A stretch of DNA of 64,000 nt. It comes from Niastella sp966212235 (lineage in GTDB: Bacteria; Bacteroidota; Bacteroidia; Chitinophagales; Chitinophagaceae). Position numbers and translations under genes: made by a program. The stretch spans positions 620,001 through 684,000 of the forward strand of contig CBIHPP010000002.1 in NCBI GenBank assembly GCA_966212235.1. Reading direction: 5' to 3'. The stretch's first letter is position 1; the number at the start of each line of letters is the position of its first letter. The notes under the pieces were generated by a model. That model worked only from the letters and a program-made list of their open reading frames with translations, was not told where the DNA came from and did not search any database. Positions 8,290 to 16,670 of the stretch are shown here, piece by piece.

Positions 8290-10031
8290 ATTTTTCCTGG
8301 TTAGACTGGATCGTATTGGTGTTCACCTTATTACTCATTGTTGTGTATGGGGTGTATCGCAGCCGTACGTCTAAAAACCTGGAAGGATATTTTTTAAGTG
8401 ACCGGCAAATGCCCTGGTGGCTGGTACTGCTAAGCATCATGGGCACACAGGCCAGCGCCATCACATTTTTAACGGCGCCGGGTCAGGCCTATAGCGATGG
8501 AATGCGATTTGTGCAATATTATTTCGGGCTGCCATTTGCCATGGTGGTCGTGTGTATAACGGTTGTGCCTCTCTTTCACCGGTTAAAGCTTTTTACCGCA
8601 TACGAATACCTTGAACAACGGTTTGATGTAAAAACACGATTGTTCACTTCCTCCCTGTTTCTGGTGTCGCGTGGGATATCAACGGGAATAAGCATACTCG
8701 CACCCTCAATTATATTACATAGTATGTTGGGTTGGGATATTACCTACACGAATTTATTCATGGGCGGGTTGCTGATCATTTACACCGTGAGCGGGGGCGC
8801 CAAAGCGGTAGCCTATACCCAGCAATTACAGGTCATTATTATTTATGCAGCCATGTTCATGGCGGCCTGGTGGGCCATAAAAATGCTTCCGCCGGGAATT
8901 GGTTTAACGGAAGCGTTACACATTGGCGGCAAGTCGGGTAAGATGAATGTAATTACCTCGGGGATGACAGAACATGGGTTCGACTGGAAAGACCGGTATA
9001 ATATCTGGAGCGGCGTAATTGGCGGTTTCTTTTTATCACTGAGCTATTTTGGAGCCGATCAAAGCCAGGTTGGCCGTTATTTAACAGCCCGAACCGAACA
9101 ACAGAGCAAGATCGGGTTATTGGTAAATGGATTGGTAAAAGTTCCTTTGCAGTTTTTTATATTATTGATCGGCGTTTTTCTTTTTGCATTTTACCAGTTT
9201 AATAAAGCGCCTGCTTATTTTAACCTGGCACAGGAAAAGACTTTACAACAAAGTGCAAACGCCGGCGAATATGCAGCAGCCACCCAACAATTTCAAAAGG
9301 TACAGGACGAAAAAAGAAATACCGTAACAGCGCTTGGCCAGGCGCTGCAACAACATGACCAGCCCGTTATTGACCAGTTACGCACCCAATTGCAACAACA
9401 GCAGCAACAGGCCGGAGTGGTACGGGATTCAATCAGGAATATCGTTAAGAAAACGATTCCCGCCAGTGATGGAAATGATACCAACTATATCTTTCTGCGG
9501 TTTGTAGGAGATGCTTTACCGAATGGGCTGGTAGGGTTGATCATTGCCGTTATTTTCCTGGCCTCCTGGAGCAGCATTGCTGCCGCATTAAACTCATTGG
9601 CCTCCTGTACCATGATAGATTTTCACAGACGCCTGTCAAGATCTGAAACTACCCCATTAAAGGAATATCGCTGGTCGCAGATATATACCCTGGTGTGGGG
9701 TGTATTTTGTATAATAGTGGCACAGTTTAGTTATAACCTGGGCAATAGTTTAATAGAGGCGGTTAATATCCTGGGGTCCTGGTTCTATGGAACCATATTG
9801 GGTATTTTCATGATTGCCTTGTATATAAAAAGAATAGGCGGACATGCCGTTTTTATTGCCGCTATTCTTTCAGAAGCACTTGTTCTTATCGTTTATAGCC
9901 TCGATATCCTGTCTTTTTTGTGGTTGAACGTAGTTGGTGCTGTTGGGGTAGTACTGTTCGCCGGATTGATACAGGTGATCTTTTTCGGAAAAAGCGAAAA
10001 GGTTAAACAACTACCTGCCCTGGAGAAATAG
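8286..10031 (+). CDS. Sodium:solute symporter (SSS family)
   Basis: A 581-residue inner-membrane transporter of the SSS family. It starts with LDWIVLVFTLLL, has the LSDRQMPWWLVLLS segment of helix 1-2 typical of the family, QASAITFLTAPGQ, and SYFGADQSQVGRYLTAR. A hydrophilic insert of about 75 residues (about 318-395), rich in Gln and predicted coiled-coil, sits in a loop and is unusual for the family. It is translationally coupled to the 41-residue membrane protein and is last in the deacetylase operon, so it probably imports the deacetylated product or a related sugar. The substrate is not readable from sequence. Confidence 0.87.
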   Translation: MNFSWLDWIVLVFTLLLIVVYGVYRSRTSKNLEGYFLSDRQMPWWLVLLSIMGTQASAITFLTAPGQAYSDGMRFVQYYFGLPFAMVVVCITVVPLFHRLKLFTAYEYLEQRFDVKTRLFTSSLFLVSRGISTGISILAPSIILHSMLGWDITYTNLFMGGLLIIYTVSGGAKAVAYTQQLQVIIIYAAMFMAAWWAIKMLPPGIGLTEALHIGGKSGKMNVITSGMTEHGFDWKDRYNIWSGVIGGFFLSLSYFGADQSQVGRYLTARTEQQSKIGLLVNGLVKVPLQFFILLIGVFLFAFYQFNKAPAYFNLAQEKTLQQSANAGEYAAATQQFQKVQDEKRNTVTALGQALQQHDQPVIDQLRTQLQQQQQQAGVVRDSIRNIVKKTIPASDGNDTNYIFLRFVGDALPNGLVGLIIAVIFLASWSSIAAALNSLASCTMIDFHRRLSRSETTPLKEYRWSQIYTLVWGVFCIIVAQFSYNLGNSLIEAVNILGSWFYGTILGIFMIALYIKRIGGHAVFIAAILSEALVLIVYSLDILSFLWLNVVGAVGVVLFAGLIQVIFFGKSEKVKQLPALEK

Positions 10032-10152
10032 TGACCAGTTGCCGGTTCTGTCAATAACGCCGTAGTTACTAATTGTAATTTGTAAGTCGCTTATTGGTGC
10101 ACCGGTATCAGACAAAAGCTAACATTTTCACTTGTTTATGGGTCGCTTTTTC

Positions 10153-10167
10153 ACCCCTTTAGGGGGT
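10153..10167. repeat. C5/G5-type extragenic inverted repeat
   Basis: ACCCC-TTTA-GGGGGT forms a short GC-rich hairpin. It overlaps the end of the MarR-GNAT gene, whose stop codon (10159-10161) falls in the loop. It may act as a bidirectional terminator between this gene and the convergent symporter gene. Confidence 0.35.
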
Positions 10168-11121
10168 AGGGGAGAGTACTAGTTCCATTTGAATATTGCA
10201 CCGCTCATACGGGGAGGCATGACCTACCACTCTTTGAAACCCTAATTTGTGATACAGGTTAATGGCAGGTTGCAGTATCGTATTACTTTCGAGGTATAAT
10301 TTTTTAACGCCCAGTGACCTGGCTTTATCAATAATTGCCTTGCCCAAAAGCCAGCCGATGTTTTTACCCTGTGCCGCCGGCGACACCGCCATCTTGGCCA
10401 TTTCATATTCATACACCGGATCGTCCATTTTAATGAGTGCGCAAACCCCCACCGGTTCATTATTGTATAAAGCCACCAGGATATACCCGCCTTTGGCGAT
10501 GATATTTTTCTGTGGATTGTCCAGCGCTTTGTGATCTGCCGTTTCCATTTTAAAATATTTCGAGATCCATTCTTCATTCAAACGCTTAAAAGCTTCCAGG
10601 TAGGCAGGTTTGTAATCGACGATCTGTACATCGCGGCTTTCCCGTAGTTTTTTTTGTTCCTGCACCCTGCGCATTAATGATTTCTGGTTTAATAAAAACT
10701 CCCATTCTTCAATCGCTTTCCATAGATCGTACCGGGTTTGCGATAAAGCATCTTCAATGGCATTGGTGACATCAATATATTGCGGAGCAATATTAGCTAC
10801 TACCTCTTTGCCTTTTTTTGAAAGACCAATCACATTTTTACGGCCATCGAGCTTATCTTTTTTTTCTATTACAATGCCTTGCTTTACCATTTCCCTGATG
10901 ATGGTGCTCACCGATGGGTGCGAATGACCGATCTCTTCGGCAATAGCAGTAATTGTTTTATCCTGTCCCTGCGACAGGGCATGAAAAACCGGGAACCATT
11001 TTGGCTGTAAGGCTACATTGTACATCTTATATACCTGGCTGGCATCCTCTGTTAATTGTTCGCTTAATCTGCGTAACCGGCTACCCAGCGCCATCTTGCC
11101 CGCGTTGCTGTAGAAGTCCAT
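10159..11121 (-). CDS. MarR-type regulator fused to GNAT acetyltransferase
   Basis: A 320-residue fusion. Residues 1-150 form a MarR winged-helix domain (SHPSVSTIIREMVKQGIV is the recognition region and KKDKLDGRKNVIGLS the wing). Residues about 165-318 form a GNAT acetyltransferase with the acetyl-CoA loop region VSPAAQGKNIGWLLG. Such fusions are common in Bacteroidota; the acetylated substrate is unknown. The last residues are encoded by a C/G-rich repeat that also lies in the intergenic region. Two TTAYGTAA sites at 11132-11153, just upstream of the ATG, are a good candidate autoregulatory operator. Confidence 0.85.
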   Translation of the reverse strand: MDFYSNAGKMALGSRLRRLSEQLTEDASQVYKMYNVALQPKWFPVFHALSQGQDKTITAIAEEIGHSHPSVSTIIREMVKQGIVIEKKDKLDGRKNVIGLSKKGKEVVANIAPQYIDVTNAIEDALSQTRYDLWKAIEEWEFLLNQKSLMRRVQEQKKLRESRDVQIVDYKPAYLEAFKRLNEEWISKYFKMETADHKALDNPQKNIIAKGGYILVALYNNEPVGVCALIKMDDPVYEYEMAKMAVSPAAQGKNIGWLLGKAIIDKARSLGVKKLYLESNTILQPAINLYHKLGFQRVVGHASPYERCNIQMELVLSPTP

Positions 11122-11131
11122 TGTTTAAGTA

Positions 11132-11153
11132 GTTATGTAATTAGTTACGTAAT
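11132..11153. promoter_or_regulatory. Candidate operator of the MarR-GNAT gene
   Basis: Two near-identical 10-mers, GTTATGTAAT (11132-11141) and GTTACGTAAT (11144-11153), repeat at a 12-bp step. Each contains TTAYGTAA, and TTACGTAA is a perfect palindrome. They sit 10 bp before the start codon of a MarR-family gene. Confidence 0.4.
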
Positions 11154-11211
11154 TTAGCACATTCTTATTTTCCGGCAAAAAAATAATAGGTGAATTGTAC
11201 GCATATCGCAC

Positions 11212-11240
11212 AAAAAAAGCGAGACCGTTGGGCCTCGCTT
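11212..11240 (-). terminator. Rho-independent terminator of the DUF2911 gene
   Basis: Read on the minus strand, AAGCGAGGCC and GGTCTCGCTT form a 10-bp stem with one G-U pair and a CAAC loop, followed by a T-run. It lies 23 bp after the stop codon of the DUF2911 gene. Confidence 0.85.
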
Positions 11241-11263
11241 CTGTTATTTCGTAATAACGATCA

Positions 11264-12109
11264 CTATTTCAATGTGGTCAGCAGCTTTTGATTCAGGGCT
11301 ACATAATCATCGTTCTTGGCTTCTTTGGCCAGCTCGATTGATTTATTGGCAGATTCAATAGCATCCTGCTTTTTGCCCAGTTTAGCCAGGCAATTCGCAC
11401 GCTGGTGTAATACCCAGAAAGCTTTAGGGTTTTGCTCTGCTGCTTTATTAAACCAATCCAAAGCCTGGTTCAGGTCTTTACCATTTTCCATATAATACAT
11501 CGCAGCGGAGAAGTAAGGATGATCCTTTTTATCTTCCTTTTTCATCAGCTCGCTGATCTGCGTCATTACTTTAGCGTCGATTTCAGTAGTAATGGGAAGA
11601 GCAACATCCGTTTGATCCCACATCATATGCAATTCAATGCTGGTTGGTTTTACATTGGCGAATTGCATGGTAAAGGTTTCAAACTTGCTTTTCAACGCCT
11701 GGGGTTTGGCCTGTACACGCACCACGTCGCTTTCCTGTTTGTAAGCAGCAGGTGAGGTAACATCCAGTTGTTTGGTAATGATGATGGTCCAGGCATTCTT
11801 ATCGGGCATGGTTAATAAACCATATTTACCGGCAGGTATTTTTGTGCCGCCTATAATTACCTCATCAGCAAAGGTCAGCGTGGTAGCCTGGTTTGCCCCG
11901 GTACGCCATACTTTACCAAAAGGAACCAGGTCGCCAAATACTTTACGGCCTTTAATATTTGGACGGGAATACGACAGTTCAATAGAACCCAGGCCAAAAT
12001 CCTGTTTAATGTTTTGTGTACTGGATGGCGCAGGCGTTTTTAATTGTTGCGCCTCAATGGCACCCGTGAAAGCAAGCAAATATGCAGTAAACAATAATGT
12101 CTTTCTCAT
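11264..12109 (-). CDS. DUF2911 domain protein with TPR-like C-terminus
   Basis: Exported protein of 281 residues. A signal peptide ends near residue 20 (TGAIEAQ). The DUF2911 domain follows (about 30-175), with the typical SYSRPNIKGRKVFG and GKVWRTGANQATTL segments. The C-terminal 90 residues are helical and TPR-like (ALDWFNKAAEQNPKAFWVLH, CLAKLGKKQDAIESANK). The function of DUF2911 is unknown. I start at the ATG at 12109; an upstream TTG at 12118 would add only three residues. It is a single-gene unit closed by a strong terminator. Confidence 0.85.
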   Translation of the reverse strand: MRKTLLFTAYLLAFTGAIEAQQLKTPAPSSTQNIKQDFGLGSIELSYSRPNIKGRKVFGDLVPFGKVWRTGANQATTLTFADEVIIGGTKIPAGKYGLLTMPDKNAWTIIITKQLDVTSPAAYKQESDVVRVQAKPQALKSKFETFTMQFANVKPTSIELHMMWDQTDVALPITTEIDAKVMTQISELMKKEDKKDHPYFSAAMYYMENGKDLNQALDWFNKAAEQNPKAFWVLHQRANCLAKLGKKQDAIESANKSIELAKEAKNDDYVALNQKLLTTLK

Positions 12110-12183
12110 GACGAACAATTTTGGGGCGAAAGTAAGACATTAAAGGAATGCGTTGTGAGAATGTTGGATGAACGGAACATTAA

Positions 12184-13686
12184 TTAAAATCGTACCATAA
12201 CCGTTATCCGTGCTTTGCGTCCTTTCGACAGTTTCCAGGCTGGGCCTTGTGTGATAAGCCGGATGGCCTCGTCATCATATGTTTTTGAGAGGGACTGTTC
12301 TATTTTGAAATCGGATAATGTACCTTTTTTATTTACCTGAAAGGATACTACTACATGGCCGGTGTTTGCCTGACCAGCTATTATACTTTTATTTTTTTCA
12401 AGATATTGATCAAACGCAGCCCAGCCGTTTACAGGCTCTGCATCATGTACCATAGTGCTGGGATAATTACTGCGGCCGAGCGCTACTTTTTTCCCTTTTA
12501 TGTCATTGACCACAGGCTTATTCAAGGCGGCATTGGCCGGTTGCAATTGCAGCTGGTTCATGGCTGCATTATTTTGTAGCCTGAAGTTTTGCGTGCCGTA
12601 ACCTGTAACGTTTACCGCTACATCTACTACAGAATCCGTCACGGGAATTTTAAAGAAACCGGTTTTATCGGTAATGATATTATTGTTGTTTTTGGTTATC
12701 TGTACGTAGGCATTGGCTACAGGGTTGTTATTGAGATCGGTTACCTGGCCTTTGATAACGCCCGACAGATTATTATTAAGGTTATTATTATAGCCGTACG
12801 ATCTTTTAGGGCTATCGTTTTTTGCGATCGTTATCAACTCAGTTTCCCGTGCTCTTTCCTGGGCCTTGTCGTCATCTGCTCTACGTGCTTTCATTAACGA
12901 TTCAGGAACAGCTGCGGCTGGCGCGGAAGCGACTTCCTTTTTTTCGACAGCGATATCTTTAACGTTGGGTTTGGGTGAATCCCGGTAATTTGTGGCCTGT
13001 TTAATAGCATTGGTTTTCTGACGCACAATGTCAGATGAATTATCCGCCGTGAGCGGGGAAATCCGCTCCTCGTTCGAAACGGGCGGTACTGCACCTGAAC
13101 GATCATTATAATATTTACCGGCATTTTTATTCACCACATCGTCCTGTGCTTTTTTTGAATCAGCACTCATTTTGTTCTTGTATGTACCACGTTGACTGGC
13201 TGTGGCATTAGCGGCTTTACCCTGTGCTGTAGTTGAATCGGTACTAACCGCCATTTCGTGGCTATCGGTAGAAGCTGGTGCTGGTGCCTGCTGCTGTGGT
13301 TGTATATCTTCCGTTTTGGCAATCACACTTTCGTTGATTTCTGCAGCATTATTAACCAGGCTATAGATCCAAACGCCGGTTATAAGCAATACCACGGCGG
13401 CGGCTACTGCCTGCCAGTACCGGAACGGCTTAAACGCCACTACTTTACCGGTTCCGGCTGTACGGGTTTGAAATTGTTGTTGTAGCTGCTGTAGTTGACC
13501 GGTAACAAGGGTTTCATCGTGATCTGCCAGGGCCTGTTGCATACCCTCGATGGCATCGGCCAGGAATGGATCATCCAGCGCCGCTTTTTCCATAGCGTGC
13601 ATTTCCCGGGCAGATAGTTTCCCCTGCACATATCGTTGAATATCTGCCGCCGAATAATGAATAATATGTTCCTTATGATCGTTCAC
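12184..13686 (-). CDS. Membrane anti-sigma/TonB-like partner of the ECF sigma factor
   Basis: A 500-residue protein starting with GTG. The N-terminal part (1-60) resembles an anti-sigma domain (YVQGKLSAREMHAMEKAALD). One transmembrane helix lies at about 92-112 (AVAAAVVLLITGVWIYSLV). A long low-complexity periplasmic linker follows. A CarboxypepD_reg-like beta-sandwich lies near 309-375 (GVIKGQVTDLNNNPVANA) and a TonB C-terminal domain near 410-500 (GHVVVSFQVNKKGTLSDFKI). It starts 16 bp after the sigma-factor gene and is surely cotranscribed. I infer that a signal sensed by the periplasmic TonB-like domain controls release of the sigma factor. Confidence 0.75.
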   Translation of the reverse strand: MNDHKEHIIHYSAADIQRYVQGKLSAREMHAMEKAALDDPFLADAIEGMQQALADHDETLVTGQLQQLQQQFQTRTAGTGKVVAFKPFRYWQAVAAAVVLLITGVWIYSLVNNAAEINESVIAKTEDIQPQQQAPAPASTDSHEMAVSTDSTTAQGKAANATASQRGTYKNKMSADSKKAQDDVVNKNAGKYYNDRSGAVPPVSNEERISPLTADNSSDIVRQKTNAIKQATNYRDSPKPNVKDIAVEKKEVASAPAAAVPESLMKARRADDDKAQERARETELITIAKNDSPKRSYGYNNNLNNNLSGVIKGQVTDLNNNPVANAYVQITKNNNNIITDKTGFFKIPVTDSVVDVAVNVTGYGTQNFRLQNNAAMNQLQLQPANAALNKPVVNDIKGKKVALGRSNYPSTMVHDAEPVNGWAAFDQYLEKNKSIIAGQANTGHVVVSFQVNKKGTLSDFKIEQSLSKTYDDEAIRLITQGPAWKLSKGRKARITVMVRF

Positions 13687-13702
13687 TGTAATTCTGTCCT
13701 TT

Positions 13703-14290
13703 TTAATTCCTTATTTCCACCTCTTCGCCCTTCTCCATACAAATCTTTAAATTACGCCTGCCATTCTGAATAAAACTGCGTACTTTATTCCAATCAATGC
13801 CGGTTGCTTCGGCAATTTCTTTATAACATTTGTTTTGCAGATAGAATAGTTCTACGGTTTTCTTCTGCTCTGTCGATAAGGTTTCCAAACAACGTTCCAG
13901 CTTTTGCAGGTTCTCTTCCTTCAACTGTATGCCATTCAGATGCACATCTTCTTCCAATTGCATACTGTCCGGATTAAATTCCGTTGTTTTTAGGTTTTTA
14001 GGCGTTCGCAACTGCATCAGGCAGTGGTTTTTAGCCAGGGTATACAGCCAGCTTTTAAAGTTTTCTACCTCGTGCCGGGGCAATTTGGCTACCAGTTCCT
14101 CAAATATCTGCATAACAGCATCTTTGGCCGTTTCAGGCTGCTTCAGGTACTTCAGGCAAACCCCGTATAAAAGGTCCATATATCGTTGAAAAAGAACGGC
14201 CAGCACATCCATATTCCGGGATGTACGAAAGAGGTTGACCAATTCCTTATCTGGCAACTCATTGGTTGGTATGTTCTTTAAAAATGCCAC
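13703..14290 (-). CDS. ECF-type RNA polymerase sigma factor
   Basis: A 195-residue sigma-70 family protein with region 2 (about 25-95; FQRYMDLLYGVCLKYL, FKSWLYTLAKNHC) and region 4 (about 125-185; LSTEQKKTVELFYLQNKCYK, EIAEATGIDWNKVRSFIQNG). It starts with GTG. It is the first gene of a two-gene unit with the anti-sigma/TonB-like gene. A near-consensus -7 box lies at 14307-14315. Confidence 0.87.
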   Translation of the reverse strand: MAFLKNIPTNELPDKELVNLFRTSRNMDVLAVLFQRYMDLLYGVCLKYLKQPETAKDAVMQIFEELVAKLPRHEVENFKSWLYTLAKNHCLMQLRTPKNLKTTEFNPDSMQLEEDVHLNGIQLKEENLQKLERCLETLSTEQKKTVELFYLQNKCYKEIAEATGIDWNKVRSFIQNGRRNLKICMEKGEEVEIRN

Positions 14291-14306
14291 CGACGGCTAA
14301 AATTAA

Positions 14307-14315
14307 CAAAAGATA
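14307..14315 (-). promoter_or_regulatory. Putative -7 box of the sigma-factor gene
   Basis: The minus strand reads TATCTTTTG, a TAnnTTTG box with one extra T. The following 15 bases (14296-14310) match those downstream of the ggt -7 box exactly. Confidence 0.3.
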
Positions 14316-14513
14316 TAAAAACTGGCGTATGTATTTAATACAATGGGGGCTTCAAGGGCGGCCCTGTATAGGTTATTTTATTAATAAGACGATTCTTCGG
14401 CGTTTTGGTTGCAACGATGGCCCTGCTGAAGTTAGCTCACGGTCTGAAATATTTTAATGACTGTTTATGTAATTTTTTGAGTGGCTACATCCAGTATAGC
14501 AAATACTATCTGT

Positions 14514-15569
14514 ATGCCTACACCTTTAAAATTGCACATACCCGAGCCCTGTCACGAGAACTGGCAAAATATGACGCAGCAGGAACAAGGGCGTTTTTGC
14601 GGATCATGTCAGAAAACAGTAGTTGATTTTAGCGTAATGACCGATAAAGAGATACTGGATTATTTTTCAAGATCCAGTCAGCATGTGTGCGGCCGGTTTG
14701 CAAACGACCAGCTGAATAAGGAGTTGCAGGTAACTGAGAAGAAGAAACGATTTTCCCTGGCTTACATCTGGAATATCATCCTGGCTACATTACTTATTAC
14801 CGAGGCGAATGCACAGGTAAAACCAAAGCCTAAAAAGCCGGTTAAAGTTACTGTGCAGGAGCGAAGGACGATGGGCATCATTGCATATAAACCTGATGAA
14901 CCTGTTGAAACTGTTATTCCTGTAACTATGAGCGGAACGATAGTGGATGCACAAAGTAACCAACCGGTTGTTGGCGCCAGTATAAGCATTAAAGGCGCTT
15001 CAGGCGGAACGATGGCAGATACATCAGGTATTTTCCGGTTAAAAGTTGAAAAGAAAGATCCCCTGGTGCTTGAGATTAGCGCTATTGGGTATGAAACACA
15101 AACCCGGGTGCTGGATGATTTAACCAACTGGCAGAAGATACAGGTATACCTGAAACCCGCTGCCAGCAAATTAGATGATGTGGTTGTTACTGCGTATGGT
15201 TACACGAAGGGCAGGATAATAATGGGTGGGGTTAGTTATGTTAAAAAAGTAAAAGTAGATACAGTAAAAAGATTTATCAATAACTGGATTCCCGTTGCAC
15301 TGAAAAAGGATGTTAATTTATATCCCAACCCGGTAGTGCGTGGTAATAGCATACAGGTAAAACTGGCCTTACCCCAAGCCGGTGGTTATAAGCTTGAATT
15401 ACTGAATGCCGCCGGACAGGTAATGATGGTACAGCCTTTATTAATGCAAACAAAAGAACAACAGATTGATCTGAATACACAGACAAACTGGAGTGCCGGC
15501 ATATACTGGGTTCGCATTACATCGCCCGATACAAAAAATGTTTTCCAGGCTAAAGTGTTGGTGAAATAA
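14514..15569 (+). CDS. T9SS-sorted protein with CarboxypepD_reg-like domain and Cys-containing cytosolic head
   Basis: 351 residues when started at 14514; this start aligns with the paralog at 15657 (both continue with IPEPCHE). The first 75 residues form a Cys-containing module (PEPCHENW, GRFCGSCQKTVVDFS, HVCGRF). A Sec signal-like segment then follows internally (SLAYIWNIILATLLITEANA). Next come a CarboxypepD_reg-like domain (about 140-220) and a type A T9SS sorting domain at the C-terminus (about 265-351; LYPNPVVRGNSIQVKL). So the head stays in the cytosol while the rest is exported and sorted to the surface. The role is unknown. Confidence 0.7.
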   Translation: MPTPLKLHIPEPCHENWQNMTQQEQGRFCGSCQKTVVDFSVMTDKEILDYFSRSSQHVCGRFANDQLNKELQVTEKKKRFSLAYIWNIILATLLITEANAQVKPKPKKPVKVTVQERRTMGIIAYKPDEPVETVIPVTMSGTIVDAQSNQPVVGASISIKGASGGTMADTSGIFRLKVEKKDPLVLEISAIGYETQTRVLDDLTNWQKIQVYLKPAASKLDDVVVTAYGYTKGRIIMGGVSYVKKVKVDTVKRFINNWIPVALKKDVNLYPNPVVRGNSIQVKLALPQAGGYKLELLNAAGQVMMVQPLLMQTKEQQIDLNTQTNWSAGIYWVRITSPDTKNVFQAKVLVK

Positions 15570-15656
15570 TTTTTCAACGAGTTGTTATGTTGTAATGAAC
15601 CTGGTGTGTTTTATGGAATTTTATTCTCTGCTGCATCTAAATATTAAATAGCGTTT

Positions 15657-16568
15657 ATGGCTGAAGCTATACAAATACATATACCCGAACCCTGTCATGA
15701 AAGCTGGCAAAGCATGACAACTAAAGAGCAGGGCCGCTTTTGCGGATCATGTCAGAAAATAGTGGTGGATTTTAGTGCTATGTCAGATAAGGAGTTGCTG
15801 AATTATATCTCCAATGCCAGTCAAAACTTGTGTGGGCGGTTTGCCCCTGATCAGTTGAATAAGGATCTAAAGGCAACCGAAAACAAGAAGCGATTCTCCT
15901 GGGCGTATGTCTGGAATGTATTACTGGCTACTTTTATGTTCACAGAATCATATGCGCAGGGTGAGCCGGTAATGAAGAAAAAGCCGGATGTGCAGCTTCC
16001 CGATCTGTCGCCAGGAATTAGGACCATTATGGTGAAGGAAAAGCACCAGCCCGGCACTACCAAACAACCAATTCCACGTATATTATCGATCAATAAACCT
16101 GATACTGCTACACCCGGCATCAGCACAATTGGTTATAAAGCCAAAACGCTGAATTTAGCTGAGAACACGTTCCCGCAAGCAGATGTAACAAATTTGTACC
16201 AGGAATTAACGGGAACTGTAGGCGCTTATGTAGTTGGTGTAAAAGTGCCAAAGAAAGAAAAGGTAAAAAGAGTGATCAATAACTGGACGCCTGCTGCTTT
16301 AAAAAAAGATATCAAAATATATCCCAACCCCATTACACGTGGTAACACTATTCAGGTTGACCTATCATTAAAACAAGCCGGCGAATACAAACTGGAATTA
16401 ATGGATGTACAGGGGCGGGTGGTAGAAGTGCAAAAACTGGTGATGGCCTCAAAAACGCAAAAGGTCACGGTGCCCACACAGACTGGCTGGAGACCCGGTA
16501 TTTACTACATACGCATTTCAGCACCTGGTATAAAAAATGTTTATCAGGGCAAAGTTGCCATACAATAA
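15657..16568 (+). CDS. Paralog of the preceding T9SS-sorted protein, lacking the middle domain
   Basis: A 303-residue tandem paralog. It shares the Cys-containing head (IPEPCHESW, GRFCGSCQKIVVDFS, LCGRF), the internal signal segment (WAYVWNVLLATFMFTESYAQ) and the T9SS sorting domain (about 218-303; IYPNPITRGNTIQV) with the gene before it. It lacks a recognisable CarboxypepD_reg-like domain and instead has a proline-rich, variable middle part. Head and tail are conserved and the middle differs, which suggests duplication followed by loss or replacement of the passenger. A strong terminator follows. Confidence 0.72.
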   Translation: MAEAIQIHIPEPCHESWQSMTTKEQGRFCGSCQKIVVDFSAMSDKELLNYISNASQNLCGRFAPDQLNKDLKATENKKRFSWAYVWNVLLATFMFTESYAQGEPVMKKKPDVQLPDLSPGIRTIMVKEKHQPGTTKQPIPRILSINKPDTATPGISTIGYKAKTLNLAENTFPQADVTNLYQELTGTVGAYVVGVKVPKKEKVKRVINNWTPAALKKDIKIYPNPITRGNTIQVDLSLKQAGEYKLELMDVQGRVVEVQKLVMASKTQKVTVPTQTGWRPGIYYIRISAPGIKNVYQGKVAIQ

Positions 16569-16642
16569 TAATCCCTTTTCCATATAACACGGGTTCATTC
16601 AGTAGTAAATGAGGTAGTGATTATTTTCTATTTCATGGTTCT

Positions 16643-16669
16643 ATACCGGTCGAGAGGCCGGTATTTTTT
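16643..16669 (+). terminator. Rho-independent terminator after the T9SS paralogs
   Basis: ATACCGGTC and GGCCGGTAT form a 9-bp stem with one G-U pair and a GAGA tetraloop, followed by six T's. It lies 75 bp after the second paralog and next to the end of the convergent xerD gene. Confidence 0.85.
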
Positions 16670-16670
16670 A

